Shown one piece after another: positions 8,147 to 17,112 of a stretch of DNA of 64,000 bases (positions are counted from its first letter, which is position 1; every line of letters begins with the position of its first letter). The notes beneath the pieces were generated by a model. That model worked only from the letters and a program-made list of their open reading frames with translations, was not told where the DNA came from and ran no database searches. The DNA is taken from assembly GCA_036387475.1 (NCBI GenBank), contig DASVTR010000012.1, forward strand, positions 338,823 through 402,822, in the 5' to 3' direction. Made by a program: the position numbers and the translations under genes. This stretch comes from DASVTR01 sp036387475. GTDB taxonomy: Bacteria; Acidobacteriota; Blastocatellia; Pyrinomonadales; Pyrinomonadaceae.

Positions 8147-10264
8147 ATGAATAGTCCATTGGAAGTTGCCCGCTCTTACCTTGTGCGCGGTTGGATGCCG
8201 ATTCCTATAGCGCATCAATCAAAGAACCCCAACCGCACAGGATGGCAGCGTTTCAGCATAAGACAGGACGAGTTGCCGCAATTCTTCAACGGTAAACCGC
8301 AAAACATCGGCGTCTTGCTTGGCAAGCCATCCGGTGGACTGGCGGACGTTGATCTTGACTGCGCCGAAAGCATCGCGCTCGCCTCTTATTTCTTGCCTTC
8401 AAGTGATGCTGTGTTCGGACGCACTAGCCGACCGTGCTCGCATTATCTGTACATCGCAACGGATGACGCGAAGACAGTTAAGCTTGAGGATGTTGATGGA
8501 AAGATGCTTGTGGAATTGCGTTACACGGGCTGTCAAACCATCTTTCCTGGTTCAACGCATCCGTCCGGCGAAAAGATTGAATGGCACACCGACGGAGAGC
8601 CGTCGCGCGTCTCCTATGCCGAACTGTTGCGCGCCGTTCGTCGCATAGCAGCAGCATGTTTAATCGTTCGCCACTATCCGGCCCAGGGCAGTCGCAATGA
8701 TCTTTCGCTTGCGCTCGCGGGCGGTTTGTTGCGCGCCGGATGGAGTGAGAAGGAAGCGGAGCATTTCATCAGCGCAATCTGCGCCGCAGCACAAGACGAA
8801 GAGGCACGCGCCCGCGTCAACAGCGTGGTCGGCACAGCAAAGAAACTGACAACGGGAGAGCATGTTACAGGCTGGCCGACATTAGCAAGCTTGATAAAAG
8901 ACACCGCAGTTGAGCGTATTCGCCAGTGGCTAGAGCTACGTGAGCCGAACTCTGAAACACATGGCAGCACGGCGGCTAAAAGCGCAGACGCGAAAAACGA
9001 CGATGCGCCGCTGCGCGTCGTGTGCATGGCGGACATTGAACCCGAACAAGTCTCTTGGCTGTGGCATCCCTATATTGCTATCGGCAAGCTGACCATCCTT
9101 GAAGGCGATCCGGGCTTGGGCAAATCATGGCTGACGTGCGCGATTGCCTGTGCTGTTACGCGCGGGTGCGGGCTTCCCGGCGCAGAACCATTCAAGGCGG
9201 GCAATGTGTTGATGCTTTCCGCCGAAGACGGACTAGGTGACACCCTACGCCCGCGTCTTGATGCCGTTGACGCGGACGTGCGCCGCATCTTCGCGTTAAA
9301 TGAACCTTTGACGTTCGACGCGGCGGGCTTGTTGCTCTTGGAGGCGGCGATCATCGAATACACACCCGTGCTCGTCATTATTGACCCGCTCTTTGCCTTT
9401 ACGGGCGGCAAGGTGGATATACACCGCGCGAACGAGTGTAGAGCCATTAGCGCGCCACTGGCGACGATTGCAGAACGGCATGGATGCGCGATGCTCGCCG
9501 TTAGACACTTAGGCAAGTCACGCGGCGGCGGTCATGCGCTAAACGCTGGCATCGGTTCGATCGACTTCACGGCGGCGGCGCGTTCTGTGCTGCTCGTCGG
9601 GCGCGATCCAGACGATGAGCAGAAGCGCGCAGTTGTGCAGACAAAGAACAATCTTGCGCCGCATGGTGAAGCTATCGGCTACAAGTTAGAGGGCAGTCAG
9701 TTTTTTTGGACAGGTGTGAGTGACCTGACAGCTGGGCGCATCCTTGCCGCTGAATCGGATGAAGGCGAGCGGAGCGCAATCACTGAAGCTGTGGATTTCT
9801 TACGCACCGCTCTCTCAAGCGGCGGGCGTAATAGCAAAGGTGTCATAAATGAAGCAAAACAAGGGGGTATCTCTGAGGCAACGCTGCGCCGAGCAAAGAG
9901 ACAACTGAAGGTGCGAACGCGAAAAGTCGGAATGCCCGGCAGCCATTACCAAAAGTGGTTATGGGAACTGCCCGGCAATGAAGCTGCTCAAATATCCGGC
10001 GAAGATGCTCAAGTAATGGAAAGTGAGCATCTTCGTGCAAGTGACGCGGATAAAGATAGTTACTCACAACACTTAGCCGAAGATGCTCAAGATTCAGAGT
10101 TTGAGCATCTTCGGGAGAACACTAGCGCATCTTCGGGCGACGTTGAAAAGCCTTTGACGGATGAAGAAGCGGAACTGGCAGCCCGCTTGCAATATGAAGA
10201 ACACTTGCCGCGCGAAGAGGCTGAGCGGCGGGCGCGTAAATGGTTTGAGCCTGTGCCGTTCTGA
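8147..10264 (+). CDS. Primase-polymerase with RepA-like AAA helicase domain
   Basis: This protein of about 705 residues looks like the element's replication enzyme. The N-terminal part (about 1-190) is a bifunctional primase/polymerase domain with a metal-binding DVDLD motif near residue 69. The centre is a RecA/AAA_25 (RepA-type) ATPase: Walker A GDPGLGKS near residue 322, Walker B LVIID ending near residue 413, then a sensor-like VRHLGKS. The C-terminal part has a helix-turn-helix-like unit (GGISEATLRRAKRQL) and an acidic tail with two copies of an EDAQ...EHLR repeat. The ATG at 8147 is preferred over a TTG at 8138 because AGAG stands nine bases before it. Such proteins drive replication of satellites, plasmids and phages. 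Confidence 0.85.
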   Translation: MNSPLEVARSYLVRGWMPIPIAHQSKNPNRTGWQRFSIRQDELPQFFNGKPQNIGVLLGKPSGGLADVDLDCAESIALASYFLPSSDAVFGRTSRPCSHYLYIATDDAKTVKLEDVDGKMLVELRYTGCQTIFPGSTHPSGEKIEWHTDGEPSRVSYAELLRAVRRIAAACLIVRHYPAQGSRNDLSLALAGGLLRAGWSEKEAEHFISAICAAAQDEEARARVNSVVGTAKKLTTGEHVTGWPTLASLIKDTAVERIRQWLELREPNSETHGSTAAKSADAKNDDAPLRVVCMADIEPEQVSWLWHPYIAIGKLTILEGDPGLGKSWLTCAIACAVTRGCGLPGAEPFKAGNVLMLSAEDGLGDTLRPRLDAVDADVRRIFALNEPLTFDAAGLLLLEAAIIEYTPVLVIIDPLFAFTGGKVDIHRANECRAISAPLATIAERHGCAMLAVRHLGKSRGGGHALNAGIGSIDFTAAARSVLLVGRDPDDEQKRAVVQTKNNLAPHGEAIGYKLEGSQFFWTGVSDLTAGRILAAESDEGERSAITEAVDFLRTALSSGGRNSKGVINEAKQGGISEATLRRAKRQLKVRTRKVGMPGSHYQKWLWELPGNEAAQISGEDAQVMESEHLRASDADKDSYSQHLAEDAQDSEFEHLRENTSASSGDVEKPLTDEEAELAARLQYEEHLPREEAERRARKWFEPVPF
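10001..10135 (+). repeat. Iteron-like inverted repeats inside the replication gene
   Basis: GAAGATGCTC at 10001 and 10079 is followed each time, about 24 bases on, by its exact inverse complement GAGCATCTTC (10025, 10103). This makes two 10-bp-stem hairpins 78 bases apart. A further GCATCTTCG is at 10127. They encode the repeated EDAQ/EHLR tail. Repeats at the end of a rep gene are common at plasmid and satellite origins, so this may be the origin. That is inferred. Confidence 0.45.
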
Positions 10265-10286
10265 AAAAAAGATGTTAGGGGTGAAG

Positions 10287-10625
10287 ATGCCGCACGCTCC
10301 GATGAAAACCAAAAATCAAAGTTTGCAACCTAAGATGCTTAACGGATACGTGAGAGCCGAGCGCGTCAGGTGCGGCAAGGCAAATTGTAAATGCTCGCGC
10401 GGTGAACTGCACGGCGTCTATTACTATCGCTACACTTGGGACGAAGGGCGCAGGCGTAAGAGCTACATTAAACGCTCTGAAGTTGAGCAGGTGCGCGCCG
10501 CGTGTGCGGCATATCGCCGATTACAAGCGAAGCTGCGGCGAGGCTGGGCGGAATACAGCCAAACACTGGCACACGCTAGAGAATTACTCTCGTTGCTTGC
10601 TAGAGACGAGAAAGCGGGGTTTTGA
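10287..10625 (+). CDS. DUF6788-like small protein
   Basis: The 112-residue product has the pattern VRCGKANCKCSRGELHGVYYY, followed by R-K-SYIKR and a helical tail. This matches the small family often annotated DUF6788, seen on mobile elements. The C-x4-C-x-C arrangement with a nearby His may bind zinc. The ATG at 10287 is chosen because AGGGG lies five bases upstream. Earlier in-frame starts overlap the primase gene. It starts 23 bases after the primase stop and runs directly into the next gene with a one-base gap, so the three form one transcript. Function unknown. Confidence 0.7.
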   Translation: MPHAPMKTKNQSLQPKMLNGYVRAERVRCGKANCKCSRGELHGVYYYRYTWDEGRRRKSYIKRSEVEQVRAACAAYRRLQAKLRRGWAEYSQTLAHARELLSLLARDEKAGF

Positions 10626-10626
10626 G

Positions 10627-11454
10627 ATGAAGCAATCACAACCGCGACGAAAACAGAAGCGAACGGTTAAAGCCCGGCTTCTCATGGTACACAACGAGAC
10701 GGGCAGAGTCGCAACCAACGAGCAAGCAATAGAGACAACCAGCGAGCAGATGGAAGCCCGCGCGGTCGTTGAAAAGCTGGCGCGCTCTTTTCATCGAACG
10801 GTTGAGTATTACAAAGGATGCTATTCGCCGGAAGATATGAAGAGTGTCGAGGCGATGGTTGAACGCGATAGAACGGAAGAGGGAAGGGAGAGGGCGCGCA
10901 ACAGACCGCCACGCGAAATCTCATGGTATGACATTTCTCTGTTAGCCGATGGTGATATGAGCGAAGCCCTAGAGGTCTGGGGGCGCGTGCGCCTTGCTGC
11001 TATTGATGACCTAGAGAGTGGAATGCGCTCGGCTGAAACAATCGGTGCGAATACTCCAATTGAGCGGGCGCAGTTTCTAGCTATTCGTGACAGCTTTCTT
11101 GACTCTTGGCAATCCGTGAACGGCATCGAAGCGGCGATGATAGAAATGCTGGCGCAGACCTTTTCACTATATCTCTACTGGACGGCGATTGCACATGAGC
11201 GGGTGACGAGCAGGCATGATAAGCAGCAGAAAGAGAACGCTCGTTTTGAATCCGCTGGCTGGAAATCTCCCTATCAGTCTGAGGTGGACGCGGTAGATCA
11301 AGCGCACAGACTCGCCGATGGATATAACCGGCAATTTCTCAGAACGCTGCGCCAGTTACGCGATTTAAGACGCTATGCGCCGCCAGTGATCTTTAACAAT
11401 GGTGGGCAAGTGAATGTTGCCAATCAGCAAGTAAACGTCACTAACAGTGATTAG
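10627..11454 (+). CDS. Hypothetical protein, end of the replication operon
   Basis: The 275-residue product begins at the ATG one base after the preceding stop codon, an arrangement that suggests coupled translation. An upstream extension in this frame would lie entirely over the preceding gene and is not believed. The N-terminus is very basic (KQSQPRRKQKR). The middle is helical, and the end is a short Asn/Val repeat (GQVNVANQQVNVTN) that could form a small beta ladder. I recognise no family. Its place after the primase and DUF6788-like genes suggests a role in element replication or maintenance, without direct support. Confidence 0.65.
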   Translation: MKQSQPRRKQKRTVKARLLMVHNETGRVATNEQAIETTSEQMEARAVVEKLARSFHRTVEYYKGCYSPEDMKSVEAMVERDRTEEGRERARNRPPREISWYDISLLADGDMSEALEVWGRVRLAAIDDLESGMRSAETIGANTPIERAQFLAIRDSFLDSWQSVNGIEAAMIEMLAQTFSLYLYWTAIAHERVTSRHDKQQKENARFESAGWKSPYQSEVDAVDQAHRLADGYNRQFLRTLRQLRDLRRYAPPVIFNNGGQVNVANQQVNVTNSD

Positions 11455-11523
11455 GAAGCTATAGCGCGGTCGGCCAGAATGCTTTATTAGCCACTATTAT
11501 GTAACGTAGATATCTTAGCTACT

Positions 11524-12414
11524 CTATTTAGGCGGCTGCATATTATTAAAATCATCCCTGATTTCTTTTGCGTATTGTTCTTCCTTTTGCCTTCTCAATT
11601 CCGGGTCTGTTTCATGGGTAATTGTTGCTAAGTGCCTAAGCTTTATTGGAACTGATGACCACTTAAATCCAGGATGGTCAACTATTCCTCGAAAAAATGT
11701 TAAATGAGTTAGTAGATAACGCAAAAATGCGTCTAAGCTATCCGTGCCTAATTCTTCAGTAGCTAATGCCAAATGCAAGCCCTCTGAAAGCTGTTTATTA
11801 ATTCCTTCGTGGATGTATCTACCCCATGCATTGAGGCTTCGCAATTTTGCCCACATAGTAATTGTTCCCTTGTCCAAAACAAGAATAATATCTATATGAT
11901 GGCCGATGCCGTACTGCTTCGTTAAGTCAGTGTAATGCTCTAATATTTTGTCGAAACTAATAGTGCTTTCAAATGCGAATAGACAACCTATAGTTTGAGA
12001 AGTGATGAATGAAGTTTCGGAAGGCGGTGTTTTAGCTAATTGTTTAGTAGCTAATATGTTTTCAAAGGATGAGATCAACTGCTTTTTATCTAAGCATGAT
12101 TTAACCTCTACAACAGCAGCAACATTGTCACTTGGAAATATCGCTGCATCTTCTGAAGCTCTATAAACTGGGCAGTTCAAGGCGTCATAAATAATAACGT
12201 CCGTCTGCTTAGATACGTTATCTAAGCGATCAATAATAAATCCTGAACCAACGGCAAATCTTTTAGGTAGATGTTCTTTGAGGAAAACCTTAACAAGTTT
12301 TTCGGCTTCATTACCTTTCAGCCCACGATGAGGAACAACTGAAAGTTCATCAAAATCTTGCCTCAGTTTACGTGCGGCTTGTGCGAAGATAGCCTGTCGA
12401 GAAATTTCAAACAT
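11524..12414 (-). CDS. DUF6602-type PD-(D/E)xK nuclease-like protein
   Basis: The 296-residue product shows the layout of DUF6602: HRGLKGNEAE with Glu36/38, a KQTDVIIYD strand with Asp72, and AAVVEVKS with Glu103 and Lys105. Together these give a complete PD-(D/E)xK active site, so DNA cleavage is plausible. The C-terminal half is helical and of unknown function. It is the last gene of the minus-strand cassette HTH - restriction-modification - nuclease-like - DUF6602. Genes of this kind travel with defence islands. A+T-rich. Activity is inferred from motifs only. Confidence 0.7.
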   Translation of the reverse strand: MFEISRQAIFAQAARKLRQDFDELSVVPHRGLKGNEAEKLVKVFLKEHLPKRFAVGSGFIIDRLDNVSKQTDVIIYDALNCPVYRASEDAAIFPSDNVAAVVEVKSCLDKKQLISSFENILATKQLAKTPPSETSFITSQTIGCLFAFESTISFDKILEHYTDLTKQYGIGHHIDIILVLDKGTITMWAKLRSLNAWGRYIHEGINKQLSEGLHLALATEELGTDSLDAFLRYLLTHLTFFRGIVDHPGFKWSSVPIKLRHLATITHETDPELRRQKEEQYAKEIRDDFNNMQPPK

Positions 12415-12572
12415 AGCAAATCCTTACATCGCGCTTAAATCTACAACGTGCAGCCATATTCTAATCAAAACGTCATGCAGAGCATATCATTGAGATTAAA
12501 CTATTGAGAATGGCAAGTTAGATGTGTTGTCATATTCACCAAGCCTCTTTACTGTCAAAATAAGATTGACTC

Positions 12573-13028
12573 TTAATTATCTAACTTTAGCTTTTGCTGG
12601 ATATTGCGAGAAGGTTCAATTTGATACGGATTAAGAACTTGAAATAATGGCTTCGTTAGCGTTGCGAACGAGTATGTTCTGCCACTTGTCCAAGATGACG
12701 TGCTTTTAAATTTAATGATTGAATCTACTTTTTCAAGCATTTCATCATGTGGGTAGAGATACCAGTCCCTCCCACGGCGGAAAGCAATATAAATACCTTT
12801 GCCTATGTATTTCTCACAGAATGTAAGGCGGCTCTTAAGTTGAATTTTTAAGAAGGTGTCACCATTAATATGCTGTGCTATCAGATCAGCGCCATTCCAA
12901 TCGTCACTTAACCGCATAGTAACAAAGCCATAATCAGCTAATAAGGCAGAAAGTTTTTGATAGTTATAATTCTCCTTTTGCCTCGAATTGAGGTTGCTAT
13001 ACCTAATCAGTTTAAGGTTAAGTGGCAT
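12573..13028 (-). CDS. Small PD-(D/E)xK-like protein of the restriction cassette
   Basis: The 151-residue product has the core of a restriction-endonuclease fold. A helix (YNYQKLSALLADYGF) leads to the strand WNGADLIA with Asp48. Next comes DTFLKIQLKSR with Gln63 and Lys65, the (E/Q)xK variant. An aromatic strand, GIYIAFRRGRDWYLYP, follows. The second acidic residue is replaced by Gln, as in some active and some inactive relatives. It lies 90 bases downstream of the restriction-modification gene and 158 bases upstream of the DUF6602 gene on the same strand. An accessory nuclease or DNA-binding partner is likely; a lone function is possible. Confidence 0.65.
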   Translation of the reverse strand: MPLNLKLIRYSNLNSRQKENYNYQKLSALLADYGFVTMRLSDDWNGADLIAQHINGDTFLKIQLKSRLTFCEKYIGKGIYIAFRRGRDWYLYPHDEMLEKVDSIIKFKSTSSWTSGRTYSFATLTKPLFQVLNPYQIEPSRNIQQKLKLDN

Positions 13029-13118
13029 AACTCTTATCTACTGACTGAAATCAAGTATTAAACGCCGGAAGCTAATTATCACCACTCCAACAATTTTGCA
13101 TAACGCGATTTGGTGGCC

Positions 13119-16100
13119 CTATTTGAGAGGGAATCCACCATGCTGATCTATCATTAAATCAACTCTCAACATCAATCTAATGGTTTCTGAGAGGGTTGAA
13201 ACAATTTGCTGATAATGAATTAAGTCATCATAAGTAAGCTTTCGACCTTTTCGGTCTTTGAGCCATTTCTGGCAGACCTGATAGCCGCCTATATGGAAAT
13301 CCCAAACTTCTTGCGACACTTGCGCGAAAAACTGTTTCTTGTTTATCCAAACCATGCCATCTTCATACTTCACAAATTCAATAATGTTGTCGCCTTTTTC
13401 GGGGAACGTAACAATGGCATCAAGCCGTGTTTCCATCAGGTGAAGCATTACAAGTTCAGCGCCCAATGAAACGAGGGCGGAAAAGAGTTTTGTATTTGAA
13501 GTAATTGGCAGACGCGGAAAATCTATCTTCAAAAACTCTGCATAGCGTTTGCGGTATGTTGGGCTGTTAAGGACGGCGTATGCGTAAGCTAAAATGTCTT
13601 CGGGCCCGAAAGTCCTTTTCAAATCACCCTTGCCGTCCGCAATAAACTCTAGGTTAAGATGCTTTGATAACTCAGCGACGAATTCAGGCGAAAGATTAGG
13701 CCTTCTGCCCCCTGAAAAATTTCCATCAAACAAACTCTCCCTTTCAGTGGGGTAAAGATAAAGCGGAAAAACTTGATTGGCCTCGCGACTTGTTGTTGAA
13801 ACAACACAATCATTAGCAGGCTCTTTTGCAACCCAGCAATGCTTATAACCAGTTGTTGCTTGTTGGCGTGATGACAAAAGACAAAGATTTTCTTTTTTTG
13901 TTACATGGTCAAGCAATTCACGTCGCGGATAATCCATTGCAACTGTGCTGAAATAGCAAAAGCGATTATCAAAAGGACGATATGAACAGCGAATCAAATC
14001 CTTCTTCCAATCTTTGTTTTTACGAAGCCATTTTCTAGCCGTCGCTAGTTGCCAATCTCGATTATCCTTAACCTTGTAAATATTGCGTATCTCATTATCT
14101 GTAAGTGTTGTCTCACGTAAATCCTCGATGCGCTTTTCTAACTCTTTCTTGTCAAAGGCAATTGCAAAATGGTCACGGTGAGTTTGAAATCCTAGTACGT
14201 TTACAGGCATTGCTTCTGTTATTTTCCAACCCTTTTCATACTCAGCTAAAAGGTTTATATTCTGCGGAACAAAAAGATAAAAAGGCGATTGGGGGGTTAG
14301 CTCTTCCCACTTAGTTGAGCGAATATCATTTTGCCAGAGCCATTGATACTTACCGCCCGCAAGCTCTTTTTCATTGTTTGCTTTTTCAACGAAAATCTCG
14401 CGCACTCCGTACAAATGCGCGTGGAAGACTTTTGGTTGTTCGGTTTTATGGCTTTGCTTCTTAACAAAAATTCCGATGCACACACCTTGTTGAATATCAA
14501 AAACATTTTCATCCTTTGAATCATCGGGCGAGCGTTCTTTCTTCTTTGTATTGCCATGTAGATCAAGCACGTAAATGTCATCAAATGTCTTCATTAGAGC
14601 CTGACGCATTCCGCGAAAAGTTGGGTTATTTAGATAGCCATGATTTGTTATGAAGGCCAAGACGCCATAGCCTGTCTGCTCAATGCGCCACTGTGCAAAG
14701 CGAATGAACTTAACGTAATCATCATTAAGCCATTTCGGATTTTTTTCGCCAAGCGGTTTGCCATCAACTTCAAAGTAATTACCTATAATCTGTTCGACTT
14801 TTTTCTGTTGTTCTATGTCTACACCTTTCATTAGCTTGTCAATCATGTGTCGTCCGTGCAAAAGACCTGTGATCCATCTCCCTGTGTTTGCGGAATGTCC
14901 CGAATACGGTGGGTTTCCGACCACAACCATTACAGGTTTTTCCTGTTTGACTTCTTTCGCTGAATGCGCCTCAACATTTAGGTAATGAGTTAAAGAAGTA
15001 GGATCAACCTCTTTCAGAGAGTGTGGCTCTTCAAGCGTGTTGGTTAAATAAACTCTGAGCCGTTCGTTCGCTTGAAACTTATAGCCCGTCTCGTCAAGTA
15101 ACAGTCCTAGTTTCAAATGAGCTACAGCATAAGGCGCGACTAAAACCTCAAACCCAAAAATACGTGGCAAGAGATGTTTGGAGACATATCCATCCCACAT
15201 TCCGCGATTCTTTTCAAAGCGAGCAAATATATTTTTGATGACGCTGTAAAGAAACGTCCCTGTTCCCGTTGCGGGGTCTAAGATTAAAACCTTATGTGAT
15301 TCGTTTTCGCCATCGGCTGACACTACTTTAATTTTGCTTGAATCAGCTAACCCTTGCAGCAAACCGAAATCCTCTTGCAAAATTTTATCAACGCTGCGAA
15401 CGATATAAGAAACGACAGGTTCAGGTGTGTAATAAACTCCGCGTGTCTCACGCAACTTCGGATCATAGGCTTTCAGGAAAGTTTCATAGAAATGCACTAC
15501 AGGGTCTTCTTGCCGCGTGCGTTTGCCGAAGTCTTGCAGGATTTCTCCCATCTTTGCGCGATTGAGAAGTTCTGCCAAATCATCAACAGCCCAAGCAATG
15601 CGTTCGTCAAGATTGATACCTGCGATACGATCAAATGTTTCGCGCAAGAATGGATTCGTTTTAGGTAAATAGTGTGCAGCTTCTCTTCTTGTAAAGTTTG
15701 ATTCTGTGTGATTACACCGCGCCGTGAAAAGTCCGTAAGCGATTGTCTGTGCATAGAGGTCTGCAAACTCATCTTCCTCTAAGTTGGGTAAAAGGGCTAA
15801 TCGGAAACTTTCGAGTTGTTCGTGCAGTGTGTTTTCTATTCCTTTGCTGTCCTCCTTCAAAGCTTTCTCAATCGTTATGTGAATCAGTCGCGCAATCGCA
15901 GCCATACGCTTCGCCAATTCTTGCGGACTAGCAATCGTTTCGACTTGCTCTGTGAGAAAAGCGTTTATAAGCTCTTCGGTTTCTTTCTCACCTTCAAAAT
16001 TAATTTTGAGTTTCCCGCTCTTATCAACTTCTGCGAGCTTTGATGTCATTCGCAGTTTGCCGCGAACGTACCAACGGAATTCAAGATAGTTCGTCAATAC

Positions 16101-16391
16101 AAGATTGTTAAGTGAGTCAAGATAGCGTTCAAGTTGTTCTTTGTCTGTCTTTGAGAGTTTGGCTAAATTTTTTCCAACGTCTTTCGCTTCGATATAGCCA
16201 AGCGGTATTTCTCTTTTTCTGATGACATAATCGGGCGCGCCGAACGTTTGTCTTTTCGGTTCATTGGTTGCTGTGATTTCTTTGTCCAAAGACTCAATAA
16301 AAATTTTCAGCGCGGGCCGATGCGTGTGTTCGGTCGAATCGCCCGCAGACAAGTTTTTCTGGATCGCCTTTAAATACTGATTTAGTGACAT
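13119..16391 (-). CDS. Type IIG/ISP-like restriction-modification enzyme
   Basis: One 1090-residue chain appears to combine cleavage, N6-adenine methylation and recognition. Residues 1-170 are a PD-(D/E)xK nuclease (Asp54, then Glu68-Ala-Lys70 in GYIEAKD). Residues about 270-640 are the methyltransferase, with motif I DPATGTGT at 372-379 and motif IV NPPYSG from residue 493. The rest is target recognition of the type annotated as ISP C-terminal specificity domain. True Type ISP enzymes also have an SF2 helicase and are much longer. None is seen here, so a helicase-free Type IIG-like enzyme fits better. It is preceded by a small HTH gene (53-base gap) and followed by two nuclease-like genes. 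No frameshift was noticed. Confidence 0.85.
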   Translation of the reverse strand: MSLNQYLKAIQKNLSAGDSTEHTHRPALKIFIESLDKEITATNEPKRQTFGAPDYVIRKREIPLGYIEAKDVGKNLAKLSKTDKEQLERYLDSLNNLVLTNYLEFRWYVRGKLRMTSKLAEVDKSGKLKINFEGEKETEELINAFLTEQVETIASPQELAKRMAAIARLIHITIEKALKEDSKGIENTLHEQLESFRLALLPNLEEDEFADLYAQTIAYGLFTARCNHTESNFTRREAAHYLPKTNPFLRETFDRIAGINLDERIAWAVDDLAELLNRAKMGEILQDFGKRTRQEDPVVHFYETFLKAYDPKLRETRGVYYTPEPVVSYIVRSVDKILQEDFGLLQGLADSSKIKVVSADGENESHKVLILDPATGTGTFLYSVIKNIFARFEKNRGMWDGYVSKHLLPRIFGFEVLVAPYAVAHLKLGLLLDETGYKFQANERLRVYLTNTLEEPHSLKEVDPTSLTHYLNVEAHSAKEVKQEKPVMVVVGNPPYSGHSANTGRWITGLLHGRHMIDKLMKGVDIEQQKKVEQIIGNYFEVDGKPLGEKNPKWLNDDYVKFIRFAQWRIEQTGYGVLAFITNHGYLNNPTFRGMRQALMKTFDDIYVLDLHGNTKKKERSPDDSKDENVFDIQQGVCIGIFVKKQSHKTEQPKVFHAHLYGVREIFVEKANNEKELAGGKYQWLWQNDIRSTKWEELTPQSPFYLFVPQNINLLAEYEKGWKITEAMPVNVLGFQTHRDHFAIAFDKKELEKRIEDLRETTLTDNEIRNIYKVKDNRDWQLATARKWLRKNKDWKKDLIRCSYRPFDNRFCYFSTVAMDYPRRELLDHVTKKENLCLLSSRQQATTGYKHCWVAKEPANDCVVSTTSREANQVFPLYLYPTERESLFDGNFSGGRRPNLSPEFVAELSKHLNLEFIADGKGDLKRTFGPEDILAYAYAVLNSPTYRKRYAEFLKIDFPRLPITSNTKLFSALVSLGAELVMLHLMETRLDAIVTFPEKGDNIIEFVKYEDGMVWINKKQFFAQVSQEVWDFHIGGYQVCQKWLKDRKGRKLTYDDLIHYQQIVSTLSETIRLMLRVDLMIDQHGGFPLK

Positions 16392-16444
16392 TGTTATTCC
16401 TTCCTATAGATATGAGGTAAGAAAGTAAATACTTGATGCTGCTC

Positions 16445-16630
16445 TTACTTCTTAGTTTTAAGAGGGCGTCCCGGCTGGCGATTCTCCACAAGCTTCAGGT
16501 CGGATTCTTTAATCATATAAGCGCGCCCAAACCGTGATGCTGGCAATCTTCCTGACGTAATCAGATCGTTTACACGCCGTACCGTCACGCCTAGCCGTTC
16601 AGCAGTCTCTTTAGTGGTTAAAGTTTTCAT
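16445..16630 (-). CDS. HTH_17/excisionase-family DNA-binding protein, upstream of restriction gene
   Basis: The 61-residue product is almost wholly one MerR-like HTH unit: TTKETAERLGVTVRRVNDLI, then the wing SGRLPASRFGRAYMI and a basic tail. It lies directly upstream of the restriction-modification gene on the same strand, where many R-M systems keep a controller protein. A+T-rich dyads fill the promoter region behind it (16655 onward), divergent from the SWIM gene. It could be the restriction controller, the excisionase, or both. Recombination directionality factors of tyrosine-integrase elements often look like this. Confidence 0.75.
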   Translation of the reverse strand: MKTLTTKETAERLGVTVRRVNDLITSGRLPASRFGRAYMIKESDLKLVENRQPGRPLKTKK

Positions 16631-16654
16631 AAATCACTTATAGCATAAGGAAAT

Positions 16655-16674
16655 TTATTCTACAAATAGAATAA
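16655..16674. promoter_or_regulatory. A+T-rich operator-like dyad in a divergent promoter region
   Basis: TTATTCTA and TAGAATAA form perfect 8-base arms around CAAA, in the 121 bases between the HTH gene (minus) and the SWIM gene (plus). A second, looser dyad follows at about 16680-16710 (CTATAC ... GTATAG). The first is 25 bases upstream of the HTH start, where an autoregulator would bind. No binding has been shown. Confidence 0.5.
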
Positions 16675-16751
16675 TTTGCTATACAAAACTATTCTAACTA
16701 TGGTATAGTTTGCTCGTTGGGTAATTTAAGTTGAAAAGGAGCTAGGCGCAG

Positions 16752-17036
16752 ATGATGGATATAGATCAAGACAAGATTCAGCAAGTGGCACAGGACGCTT
16801 TCAATAAGGTTTTAGGTAATCGTAGATGGGAAACAGCAATTGTTAAAGCGAAGGCCCAACTGGAAACAAATCCCTACATGCACTTTGACGGCCAATCGCT
16901 TTTGATTCTCTCGCCGTCCGGCGAAATCTACAGCGCAAACGGAACATGCCAGTGTAAGGCATTCACGAGCGGTCAACCGTGCTGGCATCGCGCGGCGGCA
17001 AGACTCATTGAGCGATACAACGAAACTTCGCACTAA
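16752..17036 (+). CDS. SWIM zinc-finger protein
   Basis: The 94-residue product ends in a SWIM motif: Cys66-x-Cys68, then Cys77-x-His79 (CQCKAFTSGQPCWH), followed by a short helix. SWIM fingers bind DNA or protein and occur in SWI2/SNF2 helicases, recombination factors and mobile-element proteins. The strand pair before the finger (QSLLILSPSGEIYSANG) fits the usual SWIM layout. AAGGAG lies ten bases upstream of the first of two adjacent ATGs. It is transcribed away from the HTH gene and towards the integrase. A role in recombination or in restriction control is conceivable. Confidence 0.75.
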   Translation: MMDIDQDKIQQVAQDAFNKVLGNRRWETAIVKAKAQLETNPYMHFDGQSLLILSPSGEIYSANGTCQCKAFTSGQPCWHRAAARLIERYNETSH

Positions 17037-17044
17037 AGCGAAAC

Positions 17045-17077
17045 GGGATAGGTGAGCGCGCCAACGCTCCCTATCCC
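17045..17077 (+). terminator. Stem-loop after the SWIM gene
   Basis: GGGATAGG, a bulged T, then GAGCG pair with CGCTC and CCTATCCC to give a strong 13-bp stem eight bases after the SWIM stop. The bases that follow are pyrimidine-rich but not a pure T run, so this may be a terminator or a processing hairpin before the integrase leader. Confidence 0.55.
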
Positions 17078-17112
17078 TTCACCTTTACCTTCCCACTAAG
17101 AAAGGAAACAAG

